Below, piece by piece: positions 18,501 through 28,525 of a DNA stretch of 64,000 nt (its first letter is position 1; every line of letters begins with the position of its first letter). The DNA is from Branchiostoma belcheri. Its lineage: Eukaryota > Chordata > Leptocardii > Amphioxiformes > Branchiostomatidae. The stretch is taken from the NCBI RefSeq assembly GCF_001625305.1, contig NW_017804242.1, forward strand, positions 6,634,409-6,698,408. The letters are read 5' to 3'. The notes under the pieces are model-generated. The model was not told where the DNA came from and searched no databases. It was given only the letters and a program-made list of their open reading frames with translations. Position numbers and translations under genes: made by a program.

Positions 18501-19667
18501 TATTAGTAGCACATAGCCAGTGTTCTAGTCAGCCTGAATTTTTTTTCCATCTCAATTTTGTTTGACGTGACTCCAAGTGCACAAAAGGGTGGTCCCAAAA
18601 AGCTTTTTCTGCATTTTTAGAGCATCAAATTTTGCTGGTAGAGTAAGCTTAGTTTAATAACATCCCTTTACATATCTTTACCAGCCAATTTTTATCCGTC
18701 AAAGAAGGCAGATTGGGTGAAAACTCTTGTCCAACATTAGTGGCAAAAACCCATTAAATGACAAAAAGATGGATACTGGCTAGAACACTACATGTTGTAA
18801 CAATTTTTATTGGTTGTGTGGGAAAATCAACCTTTTTTATTTCAATGTTATAGCTGAAAGTAATACATGTATATGCCTGTCTCCCCCTAAAATGTCGCAT
18901 AATCTGTATATTGATACATGTATTCTGGAAATAACATTTTGTGAATGAGTTTTACACATGTAGCTGAAGTATTATTACCTTGTTACTTACTGATAATATT
19001 AATAATTGCAGGTCTTGCAGTGTGATGACCATGTATTGCAGATAGGGACAAATGAATAGATGATGTTTAGAAAAGCATACACTGACTGCAAGACCACAAA
19101 AAAACAACTGAAATCTTGTCTATGAATCTTATTACTTATTTTCCTAACCATCTTTTTATTATTTTTTATGACTGCAGGACTTGCAGACCAGCCAAGCAAG
19201 AATTGAAAGGTACGCAAAGTTTTCATGTGTAACATTTTATTCTGACTTCCTAAATATTGCTCACTTACTATGCCACTGTGCAGATGATGACTTGGGTTCT
19301 TATGACAAGTGTAGACTGATTATGAAAAAACAAATATATGGATCGATAGGACTGATGCACACGGCATTCCTGATGGATTACAAAATATCAAATTTTAATG
19401 TATTTTCACAATGTAATCAATGCACTTACTGTATTCCATAAACAGAGTATACAGATAACAGTATGCACTAGAGTGCTGGTATCTTAATTTCATAATGAAC
19501 ATTTAGTTATGAGCTTCCATCTTAATAGTATATAATACTCATTTTCTTGATTATGAGTCAACTGTTTCTTTGATGTAATTTGCATATTTCTTCTACTTTA
19601 CAGGTACGGGAGGAAGTGGGGACTTGGCTGTCTACTGGATGTCCCTTTGTTAAAAAAAGAACTGTAA
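12598..19667 (+). CDS. Unrecognised multi-exon gene with short exons
   Basis: I do not recognise this protein. Exons bounded by GT/AG: 12598-12631 (start MASRKAVLEFS), 13258-13298, 14032-14056, 14357-14403, 14784 or 14795-14826, 15191-15240, 18105-18159, 18407-18444 (doubtful), 19178-19209, 19604-19667. The first four join in phase and give a basic, Ser/Thr-containing N-terminus. Exon 15191-15240 joins 18105-18159 in phase to read ENGYQGLPYSEGQLSVG, then SIHKVSNLESQV, which has heptad-like spacing. The last two exons read DLQTSQARIER then YGRKWGLGCLLDV and a stop. An exon at 13608-13698 would introduce a stop if included. The phase through 18407-18444 is not settled, so the full product is uncertain. 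It is divergent from HSPA5 and probably shares its promoter. Confidence 0.45.
13107..13188 (+). repeat. Dispersed repeat, copy 1
   Basis: An 80-bp segment containing AAAACATTTCGCCCCTATCT recurs at 13881-13966 with few differences. Both lie in introns of the unrecognised gene. Confidence 0.8.
13881..13966 (+). repeat. Dispersed repeat, copy 2
   Basis: Same orientation as copy 1 at 13107-13188. The match starts AGCTTGGACAA and ends beyond CCCCTATCTG. Confidence 0.8.
15350..15534. repeat. Degenerate hAT-like MITE
   Basis: The left end CATGTCAGCAGAATGCACTG and right end GTTCTGCCGACATC are diverged forms of the TIR of 1531-1784. No clear target duplication. Confidence 0.55.
15528..15563. repeat. 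Left remnant of an interrupted minisatellite
   Basis: It contains TAATGATGTAGTAGTAGTAC and ACACAGTA, the same units as the array at 17249-17456. A transposon lies between the two parts. Confidence 0.7.
15564..17248. mobile_element. 1.7-kb TIR transposon, GGCCACACCAA family
   Basis: TIRs of about 35 bp begin GGGCCACACCAATTTA on the left and GGCCACACCAATTTAA (complement) on the right. Flanking TA at both ends suggests a TA target duplication. No intact transposase frame is seen, so it is a non-autonomous or decayed copy. Smaller relatives with the same end are at 19849-20205 and 57581-57962. Confidence 0.75.
17249..17456. repeat. Minisatellite (about 21-bp units)
   Basis: There are eight or so imperfect units of the type AGTGATGATGTAGTACACA. 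It continues the short array at 15528-15563 on the other side of the transposon. Confidence 0.85.
18519..18790. mobile_element. MITE, CTAGCCAG family
   Basis: Ends AGTGTTCTAGTCAGCCTGAA and the complement TAGTGTTCTAGCCAGTATCC form imperfect TIRs around a 270-bp body without coding potential. A truncated relative is at 4190-4278. Confidence 0.65.
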
Positions 19668-19848
19668 GAAACTGTATGACAAATGTTTTTCAAGTTTGTT
19701 CGTTTGAACCGTTCTTGAAAGATTAAATATTTCCAATGAAATGTTTGCTGGCTTCCGTTTTATTTGTTGATGTTCTGTTGCTATTCATTATATAAAACAT
19801 TCAAGTCAGTGTAGAGTTGTATTCAATCAGGAGGATGACACAGCATAA

Positions 19849-20205
19849 GGCCACACCAACTAATTTTTATGGATGATGTTTGGGTGCTCATTGATTTTGG
19901 CCAGTTCGCAGAAAAAAAATTTGCTTCTCGTTACAATGTCCAAACAGTCACGACAGTGCTGCAAATCATAAGGTTAACGTGAAACCAGAAAAGTTAATGC
20001 AAAATGGGTAAATGAGCACAAGAAACAACTGCTGTGTATGCCACTGATTTATTGTACGCATAAGACTGGTTGGTTGAGTTCTTGTTCAATTTCTGTCCTC
20101 TTACATTTGTCGTCTTTCAAATCCAGGCATCTTGTTTTGTTTTTGCACCCAATTTAGATGTAGGGTCTCAAGAGGACGTCATCCATTAAACTTACTTGGT
20201 GTGGC
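19849..20205. mobile_element. MITE, GGCCACACCAA family
   Basis: The TIR reads GGCCACACCAACTAATTTTT then ATGGATGATG; the right end is its diverged complement. Length 357 bp. Closest relative 57581-57962. It lies just downstream of the last exon of the unrecognised gene. Confidence 0.75.
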
Positions 20206-21105
20206 AAAAACAGTTTATTCCATATACATGTATTTGCATCTCCAGCTCAGGTGTACATACTCTTGTATAAAATCCAGCCATTTACATTTGAGCAAGTGTG
20301 TTAAATATATTGGAGTCCAAAACAGTGGTAGCTAACAGGATTGATTTTAGCACTTTAAAATGATGTAAACAAAAAAAAAACAAAAAAACAACTAGGCCTA
20401 GGAAAAAATTCTAGCTGACATCTTGTTTCCCGGCCAACCCTAGAAAAAACTGCCGAACCGAGACTTTTGTGGACCCCAGCGAGGGACATAGAGCTGATCT
20501 TTTTTAGCTTCATGATCAAACACCTAAGTGATGAAGTGTTGTACAATCGTTTTTCCAACATTGACATTGGAAATATAGTTGTCCTTATGCTACTTTGTTA
20601 AACTATAATGTTTAAGTAGGATCACTAGAGTTGAGATTGCTGAAGTCTCCAAAAAAAAATGATAATCCCTACCTTCTGACCCTAATTTTTCAGGACCGAA
20701 ACAGGAAACATTTTTTCTTAGGCCCTATTATGAATAAAATGTGCCATATATTACTAGCATTTTTATAGCACAACATGCTATATGAAAGTATGGCGGTATA
20801 ATAGAGCCTTAAACCTCCATGATGTAACTCAAAGCACAATGTAAATATAACAAAATCCATTGTCATAGAGACAATGGTGGGAAAGGGTCCTACGATGAAT
20901 TGTTTTCGTTAGAAAATTTTGGTCAATTTCATCACTGAACTTTGAGTTCAAAGGATTGTTATTGTTGACATTGGGCCTGATCCCTAAAGGCATCGCGTTA
21001 TTTTACAGCTCAAAATGAGTGACTTACTTTTTGCAATGGGTGTAACATGGCATGATATTGGCACCCGCAATTTGACACAAGACACAAATCCTTGAATTGA
21101 TGTTA
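20206..21105. other. Intergenic stretch with no feature recognised
   Basis: No open frame of note, no TIR pair and no tandem array was seen. Confidence 0.4.
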
Positions 21106-22692
21106 TTACCTCCATGGAGAATGGATGTATTGTTTTTGGTCTGTGTGTGTTTTCGCACATTGGTAGTCATCATAACACCAGAACACTAATGATATTTGGT
21201 AGGTTGTAGGAAGACAAAGGTCGAGGTCAAATATGGGCCTCCTGGTGGCTGACCTTTAGTACTGCAGCAGAACGTCCGGTTGTTGTATCTTCTGTCCTGA
21301 ACATGCTATGGTATTTACTTTTTGGTGACAGATAGCTTTCCCTATCAGGAATAACTGGTGTGGGTTATCTCCCTAGCGGCTGATTCTGGAACAGCAGGGG
21401 AGTTTGGCAACATCTTTGAAAAGAAATAACTTCAGAAAGAAACGTATTTTCATCATTTTTTGTATGTAGGTAGCTTAGAGATAGATGTACATGTACATAA
21501 CTTGATTCAAATTATGCAAATGAAGACTTAATTGACATGATTAAGGAGGAAATTCTATGATTACAGTGTTTTATATAAAAGTACTTTCATACATGTATTT
21601 ATAATTTTTTTTATGTAATCTATGGCTGGCAGAACACCAACAGATACCAATTATACAAATAATGACCTAATTTGCATAAGTTATGTGAAAATCCTATGAT
21701 TCCTTAATGGTGAATGATAGGTTACTTAAAGGTTAACATCACTATGCATATATTATGTTTATGTTGGTGTCGTTTGCATAATTAACTAGAGTTCCCCGAT
21801 CTCATACCTTCGCCAAATGATGTTAATCTTTATGACTGACAAATTATACATTAGATTATTCCCCCCTGACGTAACAAATAGGAATCTAATTTTCATGATT
21901 TATATCATTTTATCATAATCTAAACCAAAAGACAGTCTTATATTAACAAACAATGCATTCTAGTTTTTCCTAATTAATTATGCAAATGAGGTCCTGATTT
22001 GAATAAATTATGTTTAATGATGTTCACCTCAACTTAACTTTCAAATACCACAAGTATGAAATTCCAGACAATTATCATTACATAATTATGAAATGTTCTC
22101 ATTAATTATGCAAATTAAGTCATTATTAACATAATCAATATCTGCCTGTGATTCACGTTGTCAATTACCAATGTCACAAGCTTCAATTGTCCTATCAAGT
22201 ATCATGGAATGCAGCTGAATTATAGAATTTCCCCATAAATTATGCAAATTACATCCATATTTGCATAATTGTCACATAATTATATTAAGCATCACGTAAG
22301 CTACCTACATACCAAAAATCATGACGATCCGTCAACCGGTTCTTGAGTTATCCCCTTTTGAATATTTTCAAGAATATATCCCTGCAGTTCCAGAGCAAAC
22401 TCACGTCACTTCTTCCCCAGCACAAGAGCTACCTACCATCCAAGTTTCATTACCATAGCATGTCTAGATCATGAGATATCAAAACCGGAAGTTCTGCTGC
22501 AGTACCATAACAAGCCGCTAGGGGGTCTAAAATCTAATCATTTTGAGGTCTCATCAAGACCTATCCACCTACCAAGTATCAGGACAATCCATCAAGGCCT
22601 TCTCAAGTTATCGTGTTTACAGACAGACAGACAGACACACACACACACATACACGAACGCCTCTGAAAACATAACCTTCTTGGCGAAGGTAA
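21106..22692. repeat. CCTCCATG repeat, long copy
   Basis: It begins TTACCTCCATGGAGAA and ends CTTGGCGAAGGTAA, which pair weakly as inverted ends. The body has the family's recurring phrases (AATTATGCAAAT, GGTAGCT, TACTGCAGC) and a CAGA/CA microsatellite at 22620-22655. Related copies: 36035-37945 and 39627-40220. The class is not determined. Confidence 0.6.
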
Positions 22693-22966
22693 TGAGGACA
22701 TTGAAATGAAACATTGCCAAAGGATATGAATTTCACACGCAATGTATTGTACTTTGAGTTTATAAAACCATAAATTAATATAGATTATGGCAACTACGAC
22801 CATATTTTCATAATCAATGAGGCAAACATTTGCAAGAACTCATAGTCTACATGTGGTCTCTTGAGTTCTGCCTCGCTAACACCAATAAGGCTCAAGTCTT
22901 CTCGCGTGCATTTTGGGCTCTTTATGTCTCGTATAGGGCCCAAGTCTCAATAGGCCTTCAATAGAC

Positions 22967-25153
22967 TCACCGTCTGATTTTACACGCTGAGCCTCGTCGT
23001 CTTTCGTTCAGTGATGCAAGGTCCCGGCAGTACCACCCGGCACGGCTCTTCTTGGTTTGGAGGAAGCTGTGGCCGAATAAGGCAAAGGGAAGGGGCGTCT
23101 GCCTGTGACGTAACCCATACCAAATGGTGTCCACGATGGCGAAGCCCGTGGTCTTCTTTCTAACGTTGCGGTAGCTGTGCTCACATTTCGCGCGAAGGAC
23201 GTCCCCTTCCAACACCCACCCATCTTCTCTATCACCCTTCGTTAGGGTGTTCTCTTCGGCGTTGAAGATATAAAGGTTGGAATGCTGGGTACTAGTATAT
23301 TCAGTACGAATATAAAGCTTGTCAGTGACAGTAGTAGTGCGAATGTCCATGTCCTCCACCAAGGACTGACTTGACTTGACTTCATCCATCTGGATATCGA
23401 CGTAGCTCCAACCTTTGGTTTTCACATCAAACGCAAGAACACACAACTTTCCCTCAATCTCAAGTCCACCTTCTTCTTCGAACCACGAGAAGCAACCGTG
23501 TTTTACGTCCGTGATCTTTGACTTTGACACGATAATGACAACCTTGTCTCCGGATGCTGTTACCATCCAGTTCGATGAAGGGCGCAGTGACGGTCGCACG
23601 TGTATGTTCATCCAAGCCCCCTCTTCAGGATCATAGCAATCCATGGTCATCAAAGACGTCGCGTAGACCAGGAAGAGTTTACCGTCAACGACTACTGACT
23701 GATGCCCTGCCCAGCCGCGAGGCATGTCGGGCAGCCTCAGCCAAGTGTCCGAAGAGAACTCGTACCGGAAGGCTTGCCTGGAGAAAGATTTGGGACCCTG
23801 GCCGACCACGGGATGGACCCGCCCACCTGTCACATACAGGTGTCTCCCTGCACTTGCCACGCTCATGTACTCAGAAGCAGGTGTTGGGAGGGTGGTGATG
23901 TGGTAGTATTGCTGACAGTCTGGTTCAAAGCAAATTATACTTTGCATGGGCGTTGGCTCTCTGCCGACTGCCTTCCAACCACCGACAATAATTGCCAGAT
24001 CGTCCGATATCCCGCGTCTAGGAACACTTGCATCTTCTCCTTTTACCTGTGTACCGAGAAGATGTTTCTCCTTAGCTGCTGTGATCTTTGCCAGGCATTC
24101 TGCGGACTCGCGTATCACAGGGTGTGACTCCAGTTTCTGTAGCACGCTGACTCTCACACAAGACAGATGGATCTCTTGTAAAATCATGAGGATTTCGGAC
24201 TTACGGTGCTCAGCATGGTCGAGCCATTTTAGAACAGAACTGACAACGTCATCTTCGACTTCGTTCTTAAAAAGAAAATACAAAAAAAGATGCTCGCCTC
24301 TGAGTAGATCTGCGAGCTCTTGTGCCGAAAGGCCAAGAAACTCCTCATCTTGTGTAACGTATTGGGAGTTTGACGCTGCCATGTTCCTTGCTTTCTTCCT
24401 CAATGCAGAAAACCCATACAGGTTGGCAAGGCGCATGATGCCCAGACAGTTGGACGAACAGAGGTTGTCCTCGATGAACTCACGACAGTGCTCCACAATT
24501 TTGTCCAACAGTAGCATGTGAGCCGTCTGCAGAATGTCCTGGACGTCGTCTTTACCGATGCGGATTTTCCCAGTATACAGGAAGTCCAGGATCTTGGAGA
24601 AGGTGTTGGGGTCTATCTCACGCAGTTGTATGACTCTTGAACTACTTTCAGAGAAGTTGGACGACAACATGGTCTCGAAGTACGGCGTGGATGTCAACAC
24701 AGCCCGGTGACAGGGGAATTCCCTACCATCGACTTGTACCATCACGTCAAGGAATTTCCTAGCCTTTCTCTGGTTGTCAAGTTTAGCAAGATGGGTACGC
24801 TCGACCCCATGGAGGTAGTTGGCATAGAGACGGGAGCCGTCATCAGATTCCATGTATGATGGGGGTGGTGGGGGTATACGTACTGGCGGCGGCGGCGGTG
24901 TACTGTCATCAGATTCCATGTAGCACCTTCTGCGGTATCGTATTCGTGGGGGTGGTGGGCGTATACGCACTGGCGGCGGCGGCGTACTGTCATCAGATTC
25001 CATATAGCACCTTCTGCGGAATGGTGGGGGTACTGGCGGCCTTGTACTTTCGTAGCACGGGTTATCAGGTGTAGAATCAGTCAAGGTCATAGTACTTATC
25101 TGGTCCAATTCATCATAGTCGTCTGATTCTCTGTCTCTCCTTCTGCGGGCCAT
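22967..25153 (-). CDS. BTB-BACK-kelch protein (kelch-like gene A)
   Basis: Kelch-like proteins typically link substrates to Cullin-3 ubiquitin ligase: BTB binds CUL3, the kelch propeller binds the target. Seen in one exon: BTB from VMVQVDGREFPCHRAVL, BACK to SAECLAKITAAKEK, then a kelch region with IIVGGWKA and YVTGGRVHP, and a C-terminus with LFGHSFLQTKKS. The frame is open from 25213 but its first codon there is TTG; the first in-frame ATG is at 25153 (MARRRRDRES), used here. The N-terminus carries three Pro-rich repeats unlike the acidic N-termini of genes B to E. A further ATG at 25287, at the place of the paralogues' start, opens only a 25-codon frame (MLWSYDSD...). True N-terminus uncertain; BTB-kelch assignment secure. 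Confidence 0.85.
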   Translation of the reverse strand: MARRRRDRESDDYDELDQISTMTLTDSTPDNPCYESTRPPVPPPFRRRCYMESDDSTPPPPVRIRPPPPRIRYRRRCYMESDDSTPPPPPVRIPPPPPSYMESDDGSRLYANYLHGVERTHLAKLDNQRKARKFLDVMVQVDGREFPCHRAVLTSTPYFETMLSSNFSESSSRVIQLREIDPNTFSKILDFLYTGKIRIGKDDVQDILQTAHMLLLDKIVEHCREFIEDNLCSSNCLGIMRLANLYGFSALRKKARNMAASNSQYVTQDEEFLGLSAQELADLLRGEHLFLYFLFKNEVEDDVVSSVLKWLDHAEHRKSEILMILQEIHLSCVRVSVLQKLESHPVIRESAECLAKITAAKEKHLLGTQVKGEDASVPRRGISDDLAIIVGGWKAVGREPTPMQSIICFEPDCQQYYHITTLPTPASEYMSVASAGRHLYVTGGRVHPVVGQGPKSFSRQAFRYEFSSDTWLRLPDMPRGWAGHQSVVVDGKLFLVYATSLMTMDCYDPEEGAWMNIHVRPSLRPSSNWMVTASGDKVVIIVSKSKITDVKHGCFSWFEEEGGLEIEGKLCVLAFDVKTKGWSYVDIQMDEVKSSQSLVEDMDIRTTTVTDKLYIRTEYTSTQHSNLYIFNAEENTLTKGDREDGWVLEGDVLRAKCEHSYRNVRKKTTGFAIVDTIWYGLRHRQTPLPFALFGHSFLQTKKSRAGWYCRDLASLNERRRGSACKIRR
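24846..25030 (-). repeat. Coding minisatellite in kelch A N-terminus
   Basis: Two to three units of about 85 bp encode YMESDD followed by a run of prolines and VRI. They differ in the length of GGC/GGT runs, so length variation between individuals is likely. Confidence 0.8.
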
Positions 25154-25209
25154 TGTAGGGATTACCACCCTTGTACTGTCGTGGTACGGGTTATCAGGTG
25201 CAGAATCAG

Positions 25210-25287
25210 TCAAACCCGAACGAATTCATCATTAAATTTATAGTCGTTGTCGTCACTCGAGGTATCAGAATCATAGCTCCAGAGCAT
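25210..25287 (-). other. Short frame at the ancestral start of kelch A
   Basis: A 25-codon frame starts with an ATG placed, like those of kelch B to E, just after the exon-2 acceptor (CCAG, exon from 25321). It encodes an acidic peptide like the start of gene B, then stops out of frame with the main reading frame. It could act as an upstream ORF or be the relic of the old N-terminus. Confidence 0.55.
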
Positions 25288-25688
25288 GCCGCGTTTCCTT
25301 GGTATTCTAGTATGAAATCTGCTGGACAGAAATAAACGCAGGGAAGTTTTAACATGGCTACAGGGAGACACAATCTTGCGACGCAAATCAGTACGTATAC
25401 ATGTACAATATATGATATGAATCTTTATTGCATGTTCTTGCCCAGAAGGGCTAAATTTAAATGCACAAGAGGATATGCAGTATGCAAAACATGAGTGTTG
25501 CATACTGGAACGCTATAATCTAATGCTAAGCGCTAGGGATCTATACATTACAACAATTCTATATACTACTGAGTACCTATCATCTATTGTTAGTTGCCCA
25601 TTCTTTTCTCTTTTTGAAACACCTGGAAACATAATTACATGTCAAAGTCCACTATCAAACCTTATGAAGCTAGCTGGCCCACCCGAAC

Positions 25689-25915
25689 CTGCAAGTAAGT
25701 CCGATGTTCAGCCCTGTTTTCCACTGAGAACAGCTGGGTTTGGTAACGTTTGACAATTCTTCACTCCATACACGTCTAAATGCATGGAATGCTATCAAGA
25801 TACTTAAAGCTCGGATAAGAACCGACCGAGCGCGAGAGGAGGAAATGTTCCCTTTAATAATATAACGTGAAAACTTCCGCATGACAGTTTCGGAACGCGC
25901 GGGCTTATGGGTATA
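25689..25915 (-). promoter_or_regulatory. Kelch 5' module A1 (promoter and non-coding exon)
   Basis: The conserved core reads, on the plus strand, a CAGTTTCGG-like stretch followed by GGGCTTATGGGTA (near 25892-25911). A minus-strand donor CTTGCAG|GTTCG ends the exon at 25689. It can splice to the kelch A acceptor at 25321. Confidence 0.5.
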
Positions 25916-27240
25916 TGCCGACAATTTTTTTTTTTTACTTCTTTCTAAAAGCAAGCCCAGTTTATGATAGCATGTGTACTATGTTTTTGCTATTTTTCAG
26001 TTAATGTGTCCTCCCAAGGAAAAAATGATTCCAAAGAGAAAGAACCTGTAGTACGTAGACCCTTGTATGTAGTTTGTTATGATAACGTTAATCATTAGAA
26101 GGACTACAATTTAGAGGGACTCTTTACAATTATCACACCGAACAAAATAAACCTCTCTACGCTATTCGCTAAATCCTATATCTGAAACAAATCATTATGC
26201 ACTGAAACTTAGCATCAGAACTGTTGCTTCAAAACTGGTGATTTTTAGAAGCTTGTTTGAACGTGACAAAAATATCTTATCAAACTAATGAACACGTCTG
26301 ACGTGGGATCGAGACCTGTTACTTCTGCATACAATCATGTCTAACCTGTTGGTTCACTTATGTGAACTATGAACTTTCACATCTCTGACGTGGGAGGGGC
26401 ACCATTTCAGCCTGGTAAACATCATAGCTTGCTTGTGAAACTGAGTGTCACGTGATAGTGCAATTGCAAATTCCAATTTTTTTGCACTTAGAACAAAACT
26501 GTGGCGTTCTGGAGAGAACTATGCGATCGGCTATGATGAACGGTGATAAATTATCAGCACGGTCTCATTGTCGATTTATATCGTTCACTTGAATGAACAT
26601 AGATAATGCACTGACTGCAATTGATATCTGGTCACGTCCAGTATGTGTACGTACCCCACCAATTGCTTCCACTTTGACACCAACCATAAACCACTTTCTG
26701 AACGAGATATTAGGAACTTTTGAGCGTAAATCGTTCTAGTTGATTTAGGTCAGAGAAAGCCTGTCACTAAAACAATTCTAGTCTTTTCAAACAGAGTTAG
26801 CAGCTATGGTAACACATAGACCTCCAGACGGTTTCTGCTGTGTACTATACATGTAGTTGATAAAGTGTAGCTTGATAAACCTTCCTCGGAGATTTAGAAT
26901 GTATACAGTGAACATGTTCTCACCTGTGAAGCACAAATCGGAGAGCAATCTCAGAGATATCTCCGCGCTGATCCGCCACGGAATCACTTACGCATGTAAA
27001 TGAGCTGTAACTGGTTTTTCCACTTAAGCCTTATTGTGAGCCATGCGACTACTGAAATGTCAAAGTGTCAACTCTGACATGGGAGCGGCTAAGAACAAAC
27101 ACAATAGCTTGCCATTTTGTGACGCACACAGTGTCCATTTTTGTGCATTTGGGTCAACAACTATTCGATACAGGGACCAATATCAGTCTAAAAGTCCATC
27201 ATGATTTAACGTGGCTTATGAAGGTAGCTTGCAAACCTAC
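25916..27240. other. Sequence between two kelch 5' modules
   Basis: The part next to each module (25916-26110 and 27450-27660) is a direct repeat containing GCAAGCCCAGTTTAT and ACCTGTAGTACGT-like text. The rest holds no recognisable gene. Confidence 0.45.
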
Positions 27241-27450
27241 CTGAAAATGATTCCAATGCTTAGTCCTACTTTCGTCAGAGAACAGCAGTGTTTGTTATAA
27301 TATTATATTCGACGGTTCAAGACGTCTCAATGCACAGAATGTTGTCAGGTTACCTCGAACAAGAATCGACCGAAACCAGGAAACGTACATGTAGCCTCCA
27401 ACGTGACAACTTCCGCATACTAGTTTTGGAGCGCGGGGCTTATGGGTACT
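27241..27450 (-). promoter_or_regulatory. Kelch 5' module A2 (promoter and non-coding exon)
   Basis: This second copy of the module upstream of gene A has the best donor of the set, TTTCAG|GTAGGTT, ending at 27241. The core GGGGCTTATGGGTACT lies near 27430-27450. It may be an alternative promoter of gene A or what remains of a lost gene's unit. Confidence 0.5.
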
Positions 27451-27882
27451 CTTTTATGCCGACATTTTCACCTCTTTCAAAAGCAAGCCCAGTTTATAGT
27501 AGCAGGTGCACTATGTTTTTGCTATTTTTCAGTTTATGTGTCCTCCCAAGCGAAGAAATGATTCCAAAAAGAAAGAGCCTGTAGTACGTTGACCCTTGTA
27601 TGCCGCAATTCAGATTGTTATGATAACGTTAATCATTATAAGGACTACAAATAGACGACTTAGCTTGGCGCATTTAAATATAGCAAGCCCTACAAGTTTG
27701 AATTGTATACTAGTATTATATTAGATCTTTTACCGTGGCACAATACAGAGCTCACAAACTGACAGCAATGACCCTATATACCCTCTTCAATATGCTTTGA
27801 AGGTACTTGTACCAATATATCATTTACGCCTTGATTCCAGACAATATATACACACTGACGACATCAGCATTTCGTCTATTGA

Positions 27883-27888
27883 TTTATT
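27883..27888 (-). terminator. Poly(A) signal, kelch B 3' flank
   Basis: AATAAA on the minus strand lies in a block conserved 3' of genes B, C, D and E (followed by TCAATAGA and GACGAAATGCTGATG). Confidence 0.55.
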
Positions 27889-28525
27889 TTTCTGTTCATT
27901 GACCCTTGAACAAATGATAGTTAGCAAAGAAAAAATCCTGTTAGATCTCTAAACATCCGAAAATAAACAATGATTTACAAAGGGGTGTTTATCACAATGG
28001 TGGTTACTGCTCAGCTCAGAGGACATCAAGTGATCAAACTTAGCTTCTGGTTTTGTGAACATACATACTTAATAAGGTACGTGCATATGCATTAAATCTA
28101 GGATAAGATAAAACACAACTTGTCTTCTGTGATCAGTTACTTGTTGGGAACAACATCTTAGAGCAGATCATGTTGACAATGTTTATCACAATATACCAGC
28201 AGTGATCATTTGGCCTTTACCATTCTTAGCATGCATAAATCCAAAATATTCACAGCTGTTTGTAAGCGCAGGAAACACTAGAATAGCCTTGCCACAGTAC
28301 GGTGATCTGGTGCAGTACATGTAGAGCTCATTTTTATGGCACAAAATACTAGTGGTTTATGTCCATCTAATCAAGCAGATCCAAGCAGATCTTGGGGTGA
28401 AGGGGATCACATTATCTGATCAACCAGGTTTTCTGGCAGTCCTTCATTCTTGAAATGATGTTACTTAAAAGTGTTTGGCTTCTTCCTGTCTCACACGATT
28501 AACGTGAAACGTGAATTAACTCGAG

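Noticed and set aside
22620-22660. CAGA/CA run as a regulatory tract
   Set aside because: Ordinary microsatellite inside the CCTCCATG repeat.
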